From JBGMEA01 sp041447245 (GTDB taxonomy: Bacteria > Bacillota > Clostridia > Eubacteriales > Anaerofustaceae), in the NCBI GenBank assembly GCA_041447245.1, contig JBGMEA010000012.1, forward strand, positions 1 through 64,000: a stretch of 64,000 nucleotides of DNA, in the 5' to 3' direction. Of this stretch, positions 18,938 to 27,752 are shown in pieces. The position numbers were made by a program, and so were the translations under genes. The notes under the pieces are model-generated. The model was given only the letters and a program-made list of their open reading frames with translations, was not told where the DNA came from and did no database searches. Position 1 is the first letter of the stretch. Each line of letters opens with the position of its first letter.

Positions 18938-20316
18938 TTGACTCCTTCGCGCGTGTCCTCCAAAAGAATTCCTCTCTTCTTCAGTTCATCGCGAATTTCA
19001 TCCGAACGTCCGAAATCTTTTCTTTTTCTGGCCTGCTGACGCTCTTCGATCAATTTTGTCACTTCTTCATCGGGCAATTTTTCGGTTTTCCCGAGCAGCC
19101 CGAGGATTTCCGCGGGAAGCAGAAACGTATCGTACGCTTGCTGCAAAGCCTCTTTTGAGGTGAAATCACTGACGTGCGTATTGATCAGTTTTGCCATTTC
19201 AAACAGAACGCTGACGGCGTTGGCCGTGTTCAGATCGTCTTCCATGGCATTTTCGAACGTACGAACCATCTGTGTGAGGTTGCTGAGCCAAGCCGTTTCT
19301 TCATCGGTGGAAAATCGGTTTGAAGCGTGATCCATACGAAAAAGCAAGTCCTTTTTGACATTGTAAAGCCGCTCCAATGCATTTTGCGATTGTTCCAAAG
19401 AGCCATCGGAAAAATTCAGCGGGTTTCGGTAATGGATGGACAGGATCAGGAGCCGCACCGTTTCCGCGTCGAATTCTTTTAAAATATCGCGCACCATAAA
19501 AAAGTTACCGAGCGATTTTGACATTTTGACATTATCTACATTAATATAGCCGTTGTGCATCCAGTAGTGTACGAACGGTTTCCCGCTGGCCGCTTCCGAC
19601 TGCGCCACTTCATTTTCATGATGAGGGAAAATAAGATCCTGGCCGCCGCCGTGGATATCAATGGTTTCTCCGAGATATTTTTTACTCATGACCGAGCATT
19701 CGATATGCCAGCCGGGACGTCCGCGTCCCCATGGACTTTCCCAATAGGGTTCGCCCTCTTTATACTTTTTCCACAGTGCGAAATCAAGCGGATTTTCTTT
19801 TTCATCACTGACTTCGACACGGGCTCCGGCAACCAGATCTTCAAGCGATTGTTTGGAAAGTTTCCCGTAGTCGGGGAATGCGGAAACCCGGTAATAGACA
19901 TTGCCGTTTTTATTGTAAGCATATCCTTTTTGAATTAAGTCTTCGATCATCCGAACGATATCCTCGATATGATCGCTGACCCGCGGATGGACATCCGCAT
20001 CATGAATGCCGAGCGCATGTGCGTCTTCAAAATATTCATGGATAAATTTTTCGGAAAGGGCTCTGCTGCTGATCCCTTCCTTGTTTGCTTCGTTAATGAT
20101 TTTGTCATCGACATCCGTGAAGTTCTGCACATAGGTAACATCATACCCTTTGTAAGCCAGATAGCGACGCAGGACATCAAACACAATGAACGGTCTGGCG
20201 TTGCCCAAATGAAAATAGTTGTAAACGGTCGGTCCGCAGACATACATGTGAACCTGCCTGTCGTGGATCGGGATGAATTCTTCTTTCGTATTTGTCATGG
20301 TATTGTATAATTTCAT
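18922..20316 (-). CDS. cysS: Cysteinyl-tRNA synthetase
   Basis: 464 residues, class I. The HIGH-type motif reads HLGNARP in CGPTVYNYFHLGNARP, and KMSKSLGNFF is the KMSKS loop. Zinc ligands include the Cys of MYVCGPTVY and HHENE. GGAGG lies ahead of the ATG, which overlaps the ispF stop by four bases. Confidence 0.98.
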   Translation of the reverse strand: MKLYNTMTNTKEEFIPIHDRQVHMYVCGPTVYNYFHLGNARPFIVFDVLRRYLAYKGYDVTYVQNFTDVDDKIINEANKEGISSRALSEKFIHEYFEDAHALGIHDADVHPRVSDHIEDIVRMIEDLIQKGYAYNKNGNVYYRVSAFPDYGKLSKQSLEDLVAGARVEVSDEKENPLDFALWKKYKEGEPYWESPWGRGRPGWHIECSVMSKKYLGETIDIHGGGQDLIFPHHENEVAQSEAASGKPFVHYWMHNGYINVDNVKMSKSLGNFFMVRDILKEFDAETVRLLILSIHYRNPLNFSDGSLEQSQNALERLYNVKKDLLFRMDHASNRFSTDEETAWLSNLTQMVRTFENAMEDDLNTANAVSVLFEMAKLINTHVSDFTSKEALQQAYDTFLLPAEILGLLGKTEKLPDEEVTKLIEERQQARKRKDFGRSDEIRDELKKRGILLEDTREGVKWKRI

Positions 20317-20798
20317 GAGTTTCCTCCGTTTTGTTCAAGCAGACAGACACTGCAGCATTTGATTCCCTCGAGTCGTCCCGTGAAACCGAGATGTTCTTCC
20401 GTAGTTGCCTTGATGCTGATTTTGTCAAGTTCGGCATGCAGGATATCGGCAAGAGTTTCCCTCATCCTGTCGATATAGGCAGAGAGTTTCGGCTGCTGTG
20501 CAATCAATGTGATGTCAGCATTGCATAAGGTATATCCGTTTTGTGCAATCAGTGCCGCCACATGCCGTAACAGGATGGTGCTGTCGATGCCGCGGTATTG
20601 TTCGTCCGTATCCGGAAAGTGTTTTCCGATGTCTCCGAGTGCGCAGGCTCCGAGCATGCTGTCCATCAGAGCATGAATCAAAACATCCGCATCGGAGTGC
20701 CCGAGCAGTCCGTATTCGTACGGAATCCGTACGCCTCCGAGAATCAGAGGCCTGTCTTTGCAGAAACGGTGAACGTCATAACCGAAACCAACACGCAT
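20313..20798 (-). CDS. ispF: 2-C-methyl-D-erythritol 2,4-cyclodiphosphate synthase
   Basis: 161 residues. It forms the cyclodiphosphate in the MEP isoprenoid pathway. GFGYDVHRF supplies the metal ligands Asp and His; GHSDADVLIHALMD and FPDTDEQY are further signatures, and the C-terminal TTEHLGFTGR is conserved. First gene of the six-gene minus-strand run ending in recR; AGAGGA precedes the ATG. Confidence 0.97.
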   Translation of the reverse strand: MRVGFGYDVHRFCKDRPLILGGVRIPYEYGLLGHSDADVLIHALMDSMLGACALGDIGKHFPDTDEQYRGIDSTILLRHVAALIAQNGYTLCNADITLIAQQPKLSAYIDRMRETLADILHAELDKISIKATTEEHLGFTGRLEGIKCCSVCLLEQNGGNS

Positions 20799-20818
20799 AA
20801 TAATCCTCTTTTTTATCT

Positions 20819-20827
20819 ATTTTACCA
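20819..20827 (-). promoter_or_regulatory. Extended -10 promoter of ispF-recR operon
   Basis: Minus-strand TGGTAAAAT, an extended -10, with no convincing -35. It lies about 20 bases upstream of the ispF start. Confidence 0.55.
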
Positions 20828-20911
20828 TACTTTTGCGGGGAATAAAATCGGCAGTGAACGGAAACGGGGAGGATTATTTTTTAATTAGAGAATCGGTGGA
20901 GTTTTGAAATA

Positions 20912-20920
20912 TGATATAAT
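20912..20920 (+). promoter_or_regulatory. Extended -10 promoter of the S41 protease gene
   Basis: TGATATAAT (TGn plus consensus -10) 54 bases before the start codon; the -35 region is poor. Confidence 0.6.
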
Positions 20921-20973
20921 AAAAAAGTATGAATTCAAAACAGTTATTTCACGCAGCATTACAGAGGTAATCA

Positions 20974-22203
20974 ATGGAAAAGAAAAAAGGAACGAAAAAA
21001 ATCGGGATCGTCATTTTTGTGCTCGTGCTGATCACAACCAATGTACTGACATTTTTTGCGACCCGATATCTTCCGGTGCTGACCGGTCATTCCGTCATTA
21101 TCAACGCAGAAGATGACACGTCTGCGGCTTATATCAGCAAGATGCTTTATCTGAAAGATCAGTTGGAGCAGAACTCTTATTATAACGATGAGTTTACGGA
21201 AGAGGACCTCTGGGATGCCGCTCTGAACGGGCTGATGTCGGGAACGGGCGATAAGTATGCATATTATTTCAATAAAAAAGAAACCGAAGCTTATAAAGAA
21301 GAATCATCCGGATCTTACGTCGGAATCGGAGTGGTCGTGGGAAACAACGACGACGGTAATATCGAAGTGACAAAAGTCTTCTCAGGCTCTCCCGCGGAAG
21401 CGGCCGGAATCGAAGCGGGCGATGTGATTATATCCGCCGATGACACGTCACTGATCGGAGTTGCAGTGGAATACGGGGTGACCTTGATTAAAGGTGATGC
21501 CGGAACTACTGTAAAAATCGGGGTGCAAAGAGGCGAGGATCCATTGTATTTCGATATCGTACGGTCAACCATTACTTATACTTATGTCGATTCGGAAATG
21601 CTGAGCAATGATATTGGCTATATTCATATTTATCAGTTTGAAAACAATACGTATGACGAATTCAGTTCGGCAGTATCTTCCCTGCAGGCTCAGGGGATGA
21701 AGGGGTTGGTTCTTGATTTGAGACAGAATCCGGGCGGATTGGTTGATCAGGCGTTGGATATTGCGGATGATTTGCTGCCGCAGTGCGACATGATGTATAC
21801 AGTCGATACAAACGGAAACAAAGTGACGGAATCTTCCGATTCCGACTATCAGAATTTCCCGGTTGTTGTGCTGGTTGACGAATACAGTGCAAGTGCCTCC
21901 GAAATTCTGTCTGTTGCATTGAAAGTGAATGATCGAGCGGTGTTTGTCGGAGAAACCACTTACGGAAAAGGAATTATTCAGACGGTAATGCCGATTGTTT
22001 CGGACGGTACGATGTTTAAATATACGGTGTATGAATACTTTGGCGCAGACGGAACAAAAGTACAGGGAGTGGGTATTACGCCGGATTATCAGGTCGAAAA
22101 GGGCGATGCGTATGACAAGATGCTTGTCGAAGATATTCCGCACGATCAGGATGTCCAACTGCAGAAAGCTCTGGAAGTCATGCGCGGAGAACTGGGCGAA
22201 TAA
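20974..22203 (+). CDS. S41-family C-terminal processing peptidase
   Basis: 409 residues. One N-terminal membrane anchor (about 11-33), a PDZ domain (about 105-190: GVVVGNNDDGNIEVTKVF, AAGIEAGDVIISADD) and the S41 catalytic domain with QNPGGLVDQALDIAD, the Ser nucleophile in EYSASASEIL and the Lys base in TYGKGIIQ. Such CtpA/CtpB-type proteases act outside the membrane on C-terminal ends of substrates. AGAGG precedes the ATG. The C-terminal ~40 residues lack a recognised peptidoglycan-binding module. Confidence 0.93.
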   Translation: MEKKKGTKKIGIVIFVLVLITTNVLTFFATRYLPVLTGHSVIINAEDDTSAAYISKMLYLKDQLEQNSYYNDEFTEEDLWDAALNGLMSGTGDKYAYYFNKKETEAYKEESSGSYVGIGVVVGNNDDGNIEVTKVFSGSPAEAAGIEAGDVIISADDTSLIGVAVEYGVTLIKGDAGTTVKIGVQRGEDPLYFDIVRSTITYTYVDSEMLSNDIGYIHIYQFENNTYDEFSSAVSSLQAQGMKGLVLDLRQNPGGLVDQALDIADDLLPQCDMMYTVDTNGNKVTESSDSDYQNFPVVVLVDEYSASASEILSVALKVNDRAVFVGETTYGKGIIQTVMPIVSDGTMFKYTVYEYFGADGTKVQGVGITPDYQVEKGDAYDKMLVEDIPHDQDVQLQKALEVMRGELGE

Positions 22204-22303
22204 GCGCATTTGGAGAAATCATCCTGTAATTGAACCAGCGAAAAAAAGAACATGAAACAGGGTTGGTTCCGCTCCTCCTAAAATATTAAAAAAAAGTGAA
22301 AAC

Positions 22304-22332
22304 TTGATATATAGTTGCAAAACCTTTATAAT
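22304..22332 (+). promoter_or_regulatory. Strong promoter of the class A PBP gene
   Basis: TTGATA (22304-22309), 17-base spacer, TATAAT (22327-22332); predicted start about 20 bases before the next gene's AAGGAGG. Confidence 0.9.
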
Positions 22333-22359
22333 TACCTCATTACGCAAGGAGGTTTGTTT

Positions 22360-25320
22360 ATGAGCGACAGCGGTCATAAGCCGAATGGTTCCGCTAATAA
22401 GAAAACCGGAAAAACGATTAAAATCGGTAAAAAGAAAATAAAAATAAAAAAAGCGATGAAGAGGCCTGAATCTTCCGCGAAAGCGCCTCATCAGGCACCG
22501 GGTGCGGTGAGGGATGAAACTGCGGCAGCGGCCGGTTCATCATTTAAGAAAAAACCGAAGAGCAAGACCACCAAGAAAGTGTTAATCGGGGTTCTTTGCC
22601 TGTTAGCAGTTGGCGTTTTGGTTGGATTGGGGTTGGTTGTTACATGGATGATTGATACGCCGTCAGTCAGTGCGGATGATTTTACATATACTTCCGCGAC
22701 GACCGTATATGATATTAACGGCAATCCGTATCAGGAATTGCAAACGGAAGAAACCAGAATTCCGGTATCCATTGATCAAGTGCCGGAAATGGTGCAGTTG
22801 GCTTTCATTTCAATAGAAGACCAACGTTTTTATGCGCATCACGGCGTGGATATCCGCGGTACGGTGAAGGCAGTTCTTTCGATGGTGTTCAGCGGATCTA
22901 CAAACGGTCCCGGCGGAAGCACCATTACGCAGCAGCTGATCAAACAAACGGTTTTGACCAGCGAAGTTTCCATCGAGCGAAAAGTGAAAGAGTGGAAACT
23001 GGCTGTTGAAGTCGAGACGAAGATGACAAAGCGCGAGATTTTGCAAGCGTATCTGAACCAAGTCAACATGTCGGTGACGTGGGGAATCGAAAGTGCTGCG
23101 CAGGATTACTTCGGAGAATCGGCAAGTCAGCTTTCCGTTGCCCAGGCAGCGGTATTGGCTTCCATTATCAACTCGCCGTCTTATTATAATCCGTACGTTT
23201 ACGAAACGGATGCCAATGGAAACTCGCATTTGGCAACGACTACGGACGCAAACGGGAATACGGTGATTTCGTACGATTCGGATAATTTGGATCGTGCATT
23301 GCTTGTTGTCAATAAGATGTATCAGTTGGGACACATCAATGAGCAGGAATATGAAATTGCAAAAAATGATTTGGAAAACAACCTGATCGGGTTGGCTTAT
23401 CCGACGGATACTTCGACTTATACCTACTTTACCGATGCCGTATATACGCAGGTATTAAATGATATTATGGCGCAGTATAACTATACACGGGATGCTGCGG
23501 AAAATCTGCTTCTGAACGGCGGACTGAAAATCTATTCCACGGTTGATCCGGATGTTCAGAATGCATTGGAACAGCAGGCAGCCGACGACGGCAATTTCCC
23601 TGCGCAAAGTTCGGCTGCGGCTGCGGCATCTGCCGCTGAAAGTGCGCTGACCGGGCAAACGGTGAATTATATTCCGGAAGTCGGCGGTGTTGTAATTCAA
23701 AATAAAACAGGATATGTAGTCGGAATTATCGGTGGGCGTGATAAGGCAGGAAGTCTGACGATGAACCGCGCACTGCAAAGTTTCCAGATCGGATCCACAA
23801 CAAAACCTTTGACGGTGTATTCCCCGGGGATCGATCAGGGAATCTTTACTTTGGCATCGACATTTGACAATGAACCGCTGAACTTCGGTTCGTGGAGCGT
23901 GGTCAATACGCCGGCTACGTATACGGGGATGACAACGGTTCGCTATGCTCTCAGCCATTCCATCAATATCGTCGCAGTCCTTGCCCAACAGAAAGATGGC
24001 GTCGATCTGTCTGCGGAATACGGGCAGCGGTTTGGTTTGACGGTTACGACTTCCGGTACCGCAAACGATATGAATGCCGCAGCGCTAGCGCTCGGTGGGT
24101 ATACCTACGGGCAGACGCCTCTTGCGGTTGCTTCGGCATATACGACATTCCCGAACGGGGGGTACCGCATTACCCCGACTTTCTATACCACTGTGGAAGA
24201 TGTCAACGGCAATGTAATTTTGACGGCAAAGCAGGACACGGTGCAGGTAATCAAAGAATCGACAGCGTTCCTCGTTACGCAGGCATTGATTGATGTGGTA
24301 CACGGAGGAACGACAACCCGTTCTATTCCCGGACAGCAAATCGGAGGTAAAACGGGAACGACAGACAGCAATGCCTGTACATGGTTTACCGGATTTACCT
24401 CAGAGTATACCGCTTCGTTTTGGTGGGGGTATGACGAAAATCACGTATCGGTGAACGGTACGACGTATGATTTATACATTGGTATGGGGGGCGGCGGAAC
24501 GGATAGCCCTGCGCAGTATTGGGAAAAAGTGTTCCGGCAATTCTACTCAACCAAAAATCTGCCGGATGCGAATTTGCAGTCAGCGCCGAGCGGCGTATTT
24601 ACTGCCGCGGTGGACAGTGTTTCGGGGCTCGCTCCGACTGATCTGACCAGCCAGGATCCGCGGGGATCTACAATCATTACGGAATATTTTGCAGAAGGAA
24701 CTTATCCGACTGCAAGTGACAATATGCATCAGCTTGTGACAATCTGCAACGATACGGGATTGTTGGCAAATCAGTACTGCACCAACACGACGACAAAAGT
24801 CATGATTGTGAAAGATACGGCCAGTCTGTGGGGAGGAGGTACTTTGCGAAATGCAGGCTTTGTTCCGTCCAGTGAACAAGGGCTGATCGCTCCTACCGAG
24901 ACGTGCACCGTGCACAACGCCCAGACGGCGTTGGATGCGATTACCGGGTTTGAGTTCAGTTCGTCCTATGATACCAATACGATTGTGTCTTCGCTGTCAA
25001 TTAAACAGGGTTTGACTTCAACCCTGTATCTGAAGACGGTCGCTCCGAGCGGAACGAAGAATCTGACGACCGAAACCCCGACTTATACGTCGAGCAATGC
25101 TGCAGTCGCCACTGTAGCTCAGAGCGGAAACGGAATTGTCATAACAGCTGTTTCTCCAGGTACCGCAACGATTACGGCTACCTATGCATACAGTGCTACG
25201 AAAACAATTTCGAGAAGTATCGAGATTACTGTTACCGCATCAAGCGGGAGCATCGGAGGGTTTTCCTTCCGGCAAAGTGTCCTCCCGTCGGTCGATTTAA
25301 CAGCAGTCAAACCATCTTAA
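22360..25320 (+). CDS. Class A penicillin-binding protein with C-terminal BIG2-like domain
   Basis: 986 residues. A basic cytoplasmic tail (KIGKKKIKIKKAMKR) and one transmembrane helix (about 74-96) are followed by a GT51 glycosyltransferase (EDQRFYAHHGVD, GGSTITQQLIKQ) and a transpeptidase with Ser479 in STTKP, SHSIN and Lys664 in GGKTGTT. After a Thr/Ser-rich stretch a BIG2-type Ig-like domain lies near 870-965 (SLSIKQGLTSTLYL ... TATITATYAYS). It polymerises and cross-links peptidoglycan; the Ig tail may bind the wall. The ATG at 22360 has a perfect AAGGAGG seven bases upstream. Confidence 0.95.
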   Translation: MSDSGHKPNGSANKKTGKTIKIGKKKIKIKKAMKRPESSAKAPHQAPGAVRDETAAAAGSSFKKKPKSKTTKKVLIGVLCLLAVGVLVGLGLVVTWMIDTPSVSADDFTYTSATTVYDINGNPYQELQTEETRIPVSIDQVPEMVQLAFISIEDQRFYAHHGVDIRGTVKAVLSMVFSGSTNGPGGSTITQQLIKQTVLTSEVSIERKVKEWKLAVEVETKMTKREILQAYLNQVNMSVTWGIESAAQDYFGESASQLSVAQAAVLASIINSPSYYNPYVYETDANGNSHLATTTDANGNTVISYDSDNLDRALLVVNKMYQLGHINEQEYEIAKNDLENNLIGLAYPTDTSTYTYFTDAVYTQVLNDIMAQYNYTRDAAENLLLNGGLKIYSTVDPDVQNALEQQAADDGNFPAQSSAAAAASAAESALTGQTVNYIPEVGGVVIQNKTGYVVGIIGGRDKAGSLTMNRALQSFQIGSTTKPLTVYSPGIDQGIFTLASTFDNEPLNFGSWSVVNTPATYTGMTTVRYALSHSINIVAVLAQQKDGVDLSAEYGQRFGLTVTTSGTANDMNAAALALGGYTYGQTPLAVASAYTTFPNGGYRITPTFYTTVEDVNGNVILTAKQDTVQVIKESTAFLVTQALIDVVHGGTTTRSIPGQQIGGKTGTTDSNACTWFTGFTSEYTASFWWGYDENHVSVNGTTYDLYIGMGGGGTDSPAQYWEKVFRQFYSTKNLPDANLQSAPSGVFTAAVDSVSGLAPTDLTSQDPRGSTIITEYFAEGTYPTASDNMHQLVTICNDTGLLANQYCTNTTTKVMIVKDTASLWGGGTLRNAGFVPSSEQGLIAPTETCTVHNAQTALDAITGFEFSSSYDTNTIVSSLSIKQGLTSTLYLKTVAPSGTKNLTTETPTYTSSNAAVATVAQSGNGIVITAVSPGTATITATYAYSATKTISRSIEITVTASSGSIGGFSFRQSVLPSVDLTAVKPS

Positions 25321-25329
25321 CGGAATGGG

Positions 25330-25360
25330 AAGAAGCATGTCACAGGGCATGCTTCTTTTC
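25330..25360 (+). terminator. Intrinsic terminator of the PBP gene
   Basis: A 10-bp stem AAGAAGCATG/CATGCTTCTT with an eight-base loop followed by T's, directly after the stop. Confidence 0.85.
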
Positions 25361-25414
25361 GTGATATTCGGTGCGGGTGATTGGTTTCGAAACGTATCAA
25401 CTATTGGAGTGAAT

Positions 25415-26539
25415 ATGAACAGAAAAATATTCAAACATATTTTATATTTAATAACAGCGGCTGCGATCTTAGCCGCAATGGTGGTAAAGATTGATGCTGT
25501 TTGGGAATTTTTCGGCAATTTGCTGAATGTGATCACTCCACTTTTTATCGGAATCGGGATTGCATTTGTTTTGAATCGGCCGTATTGTTTTTTCCGTCGG
25601 TTATTCCAAGGGAAACTTCGTAGTGAAAAATTGAGAACCCTTATGAAAGGGTTAGCTGTTTTGAGCGTATATCTTTTGTTTTTCGGTGTGGTTGCGGGAA
25701 TCTTTGCATTTGTGATTCCTCAGCTTGCGCAAAGCGTGGCGATCCTGAGTTCAAATATGGATGATTATGCGCGTTCCCTGAGTATTCTGATGGGAGAAAT
25801 TACTGATTTTCTTTCTCTTCAGCAGATTGATTTGAGCAATATCGAGAGTTATTTGCAGAGTCTTCTTTCCGGTGCAGGAGAATTTTTGACTGTATTAATG
25901 CCTCAAATTTTCAGTTTTACGGCCGGTCTTTTTTCTTCCGTATTCAATACGATTTTGGGGCTGATCATTTCGGTTTATCTGCTCGTTTCCAAAGAAAAAA
26001 TCATGATTCGCACAAAGAAGATGATTTATGCATACCTTCCGAAAGCTAAGGCAGATCGAGTTTCGGAGATCGGAAAAATGACATCCGAAACATTTTCCGG
26101 ATTTATCACAGGTCAGTTGACTGAGGCACTGATTTTGGGAATTCTGTGTTTTATCGGTATGCTGATTCTGGGGTTTGAATATCCGCTGTTTATCAGCACC
26201 ATTATTTCCGTGACTTCAATTATTCCGATGATCGGACCGGTAATCGGCTGTATTCCCGCGGTATTGATTTTGTTGCTGGTTGATCCGATGATGGCACTTT
26301 GGTTTATCGTATTCATCATTGTTCTGCAGCAGATTGAGAGCAATACATTTTATCCGAAAGTTGTCGGAGATTCCGTCGGGCTTCCCGCAGTACTTGTGAT
26401 TCTTGCCGTGATTGTCGGCGGAGGGCTGGGAGGAATTATCGGAATGTTGGTCGGTGTGCCGACCGCTTCCGTGATTTATCGTCTCGTCAAAGAGGATGCG
26501 GACAGGCGCTTGGAAATGAAACAACTCGCGGAACAATAA
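25415..26539 (+). CDS. AI-2E family (TqsA/PerM-like) membrane transporter
   Basis: 374 residues with about eight hydrophobic helices. The N-terminal pair, the central soluble stretch, and the C-terminal SIIPMIGPVIGCIPAV and SNTFYPKVVGDSVGLPAV are hallmarks of the AI-2E transporter family. Substrates of clostridial members are mostly unproven; exporters and ion antiporters are known. The ATG at 25415 has TTGGAGTG upstream; an earlier in-frame start would lie in the terminator. Confidence 0.88.
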   Translation: MNRKIFKHILYLITAAAILAAMVVKIDAVWEFFGNLLNVITPLFIGIGIAFVLNRPYCFFRRLFQGKLRSEKLRTLMKGLAVLSVYLLFFGVVAGIFAFVIPQLAQSVAILSSNMDDYARSLSILMGEITDFLSLQQIDLSNIESYLQSLLSGAGEFLTVLMPQIFSFTAGLFSSVFNTILGLIISVYLLVSKEKIMIRTKKMIYAYLPKAKADRVSEIGKMTSETFSGFITGQLTEALILGILCFIGMLILGFEYPLFISTIISVTSIIPMIGPVIGCIPAVLILLLVDPMMALWFIVFIIVLQQIESNTFYPKVVGDSVGLPAVLVILAVIVGGGLGGIIGMLVGVPTASVIYRLVKEDADRRLEMKQLAEQ

Positions 26540-26557
26540 AAGTACAAGGAGATTTCC

Positions 26558-26586
26558 TTGACAGAAAAAATCAAACATGATATACT
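26558..26586 (+). promoter_or_regulatory. Consensus promoter of rplU-prp-rpmA
   Basis: TTGACA (26558-26563), 17-base spacer, TATACT (26581-26586). Confidence 0.9.
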
Positions 26587-26591
26587 AAATT

Positions 26592-26672
26592 GCTTAAGTA
26601 TCCGCTCACGAAAGGTTTTTAAGCAGCAATGCACCTTATGTGGCGAGATTGGATAGTGGAGGTAAACAAATT
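26592..26672 (+). ncRNA. Probable L21 leader (5' UTR of rplU)
   Basis: About 80 bases between the promoter and rplU. It can fold: TATCC at 26599-26603 pairs with GGATA at 26651-26655, and TGCTTAA (26591-26597) with TTAAGCA (26619-26625), giving competing helices. Many Bacillota carry a structured L21 leader here that is thought to mediate autoregulation by the ribosomal protein. Assignment rests on position and pairing, not on a model search. Confidence 0.5.
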
Positions 26673-27044
26673 ATGTACGCAGTCATTAAGACAGGCGGTA
26701 AGCAGTACCGCGTACAGAAGGGTGATATCATTAATGTGGAAAAAATCACTCTTCCGAAAGCAAATCAAAAAACAATCAAATTCGATGAAGTGTTGTTGCT
26801 CAATGACGACAAGACAACAATGATCGGTACGCCGGTGGTTAAGAATGCTCAGGTGGAAGCAAAAATCATCGATGCAGGCAAACTTGACAAAGTGATCATT
26901 TACAAGTACAAATCCAAAAAGGATTATCGAAAAAAACAAGGTCACCGTCAGCCGTATATGCAGTTGGAAATCACAAAAGTCGGCATGAAAGCTGCCAAGA
27001 AAAAAGCGGACGAAGAAACGTCCGAAGAAGTTCAGGAAGCATAA
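26673..27044 (+). CDS. rplU: 50S ribosomal protein L21
   Basis: 123 residues. The start MYAVIKTGGKQYRVQKGD and the YKSKKDYRKKQGHRQPY motif identify L21, which binds 23S rRNA. GGAGG precedes the ATG at 26673. A lysine/glutamate tail of about 20 residues extends past the usual end. First gene of rplU-prp-rpmA. Confidence 0.98.
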   Translation: MYAVIKTGGKQYRVQKGDIINVEKITLPKANQKTIKFDEVLLLNDDKTTMIGTPVVKNAQVEAKIIDAGKLDKVIIYKYKSKKDYRKKQGHRQPYMQLEITKVGMKAAKKKADEETSEEVQEA

Positions 27045-27059
27045 TACTCGAGGTCAGCC

Positions 27060-27398
27060 ATGATTCATACGGAATTTCGGGTTGCCCCTCATTCCGACCG
27101 GATTGTATCGGTCAGATTCAGCGGGCATGCCGGACAGAATGAGCCCGGTTATGATATTGTTTGCGCAGCCGCGTCTGCACTTTTTATCGCCGTATGCAAC
27201 GGATTGGATGAAGTAGCAAACGTATCAACGGATATCAGAATAAAAAACGGAGATTCCGAAGTTCTTGTGCAGACCGATGACGAAATAAAAGAAATAAAGG
27301 CGCAGACTTTGTTGCAGACGTTGCGGCTTGCAATGCAGCAAATGCAGCAGGAACATCCGGATTATATTTCGGTAACAATTACGGAGGAAAAGAAATGA
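27060..27398 (+). CDS. prp: Ribosomal-processing cysteine protease Prp
   Basis: 112 residues. Catalytic His23 in SGHAG and Cys35 in DIVCAAAS are intact. Prp removes the N-terminal extension of L27 in Bacillota and related phyla; the following gene encodes an L27 with such an extension. Its end overlaps rpmA by four bases. Confidence 0.95.
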   Translation: MIHTEFRVAPHSDRIVSVRFSGHAGQNEPGYDIVCAAASALFIAVCNGLDEVANVSTDIRIKNGDSEVLVQTDDEIKEIKAQTLLQTLRLAMQQMQQEHPDYISVTITEEKK

Positions 27399-27688
27399 TT
27401 CAATTTACATTTGATAATTTACAGCTTTTCGCGCATAAAAAAGGGGTCGGCAGTTCCAAAAACGGACGTGACAGCCAATCCAAACGTCTCGGCGTAAAGC
27501 GTGCGGACGGACAATTTGTTTTGGCAGGCAACATTCTTGTCAGACAGCGCGGAACGAAGATTCATCCCGGTGTCAATGTGGGCATCGGAAGCGACGATAC
27601 ACTTTTTGCGAAAGCAGACGGAGTCGTCAGATTCGAACGTCTCGGAAAAGACAAGAAACAAGTCAGCATTCAACCGAAAGCAGAGTAG
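27395..27688 (+). CDS. rpmA: 50S ribosomal protein L27 with cleavable N-terminus
   Basis: 97 residues. The N-terminal FDNLQLF directly before AHKKG matches the Prp cleavage site, so the mature protein would start at Ala13 and place its N-terminus near the peptidyl-transferase centre. The body GVGSSKNGRDSQSKRLGVK is typical. GGAGG precedes the ATG. Confidence 0.97.
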   Translation: MIQFTFDNLQLFAHKKGVGSSKNGRDSQSKRLGVKRADGQFVLAGNILVRQRGTKIHPGVNVGIGSDDTLFAKADGVVRFERLGKDKKQVSIQPKAE

Positions 27689-27699
27689 TCGATAGAATC

Positions 27700-27737
27700 A
27701 AAGAGCCCTTCCCGTGTTTGGAGAGGCTCTTTTTTTT
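27700..27737 (+). terminator. Intrinsic terminator of rplU-prp-rpmA
   Basis: AGAGCC (27702-27707) pairs with GGCTCT (27725-27730), followed by eight T's. Confidence 0.85.
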
Positions 27738-27752
27738 GTGCATTTTTCATAA

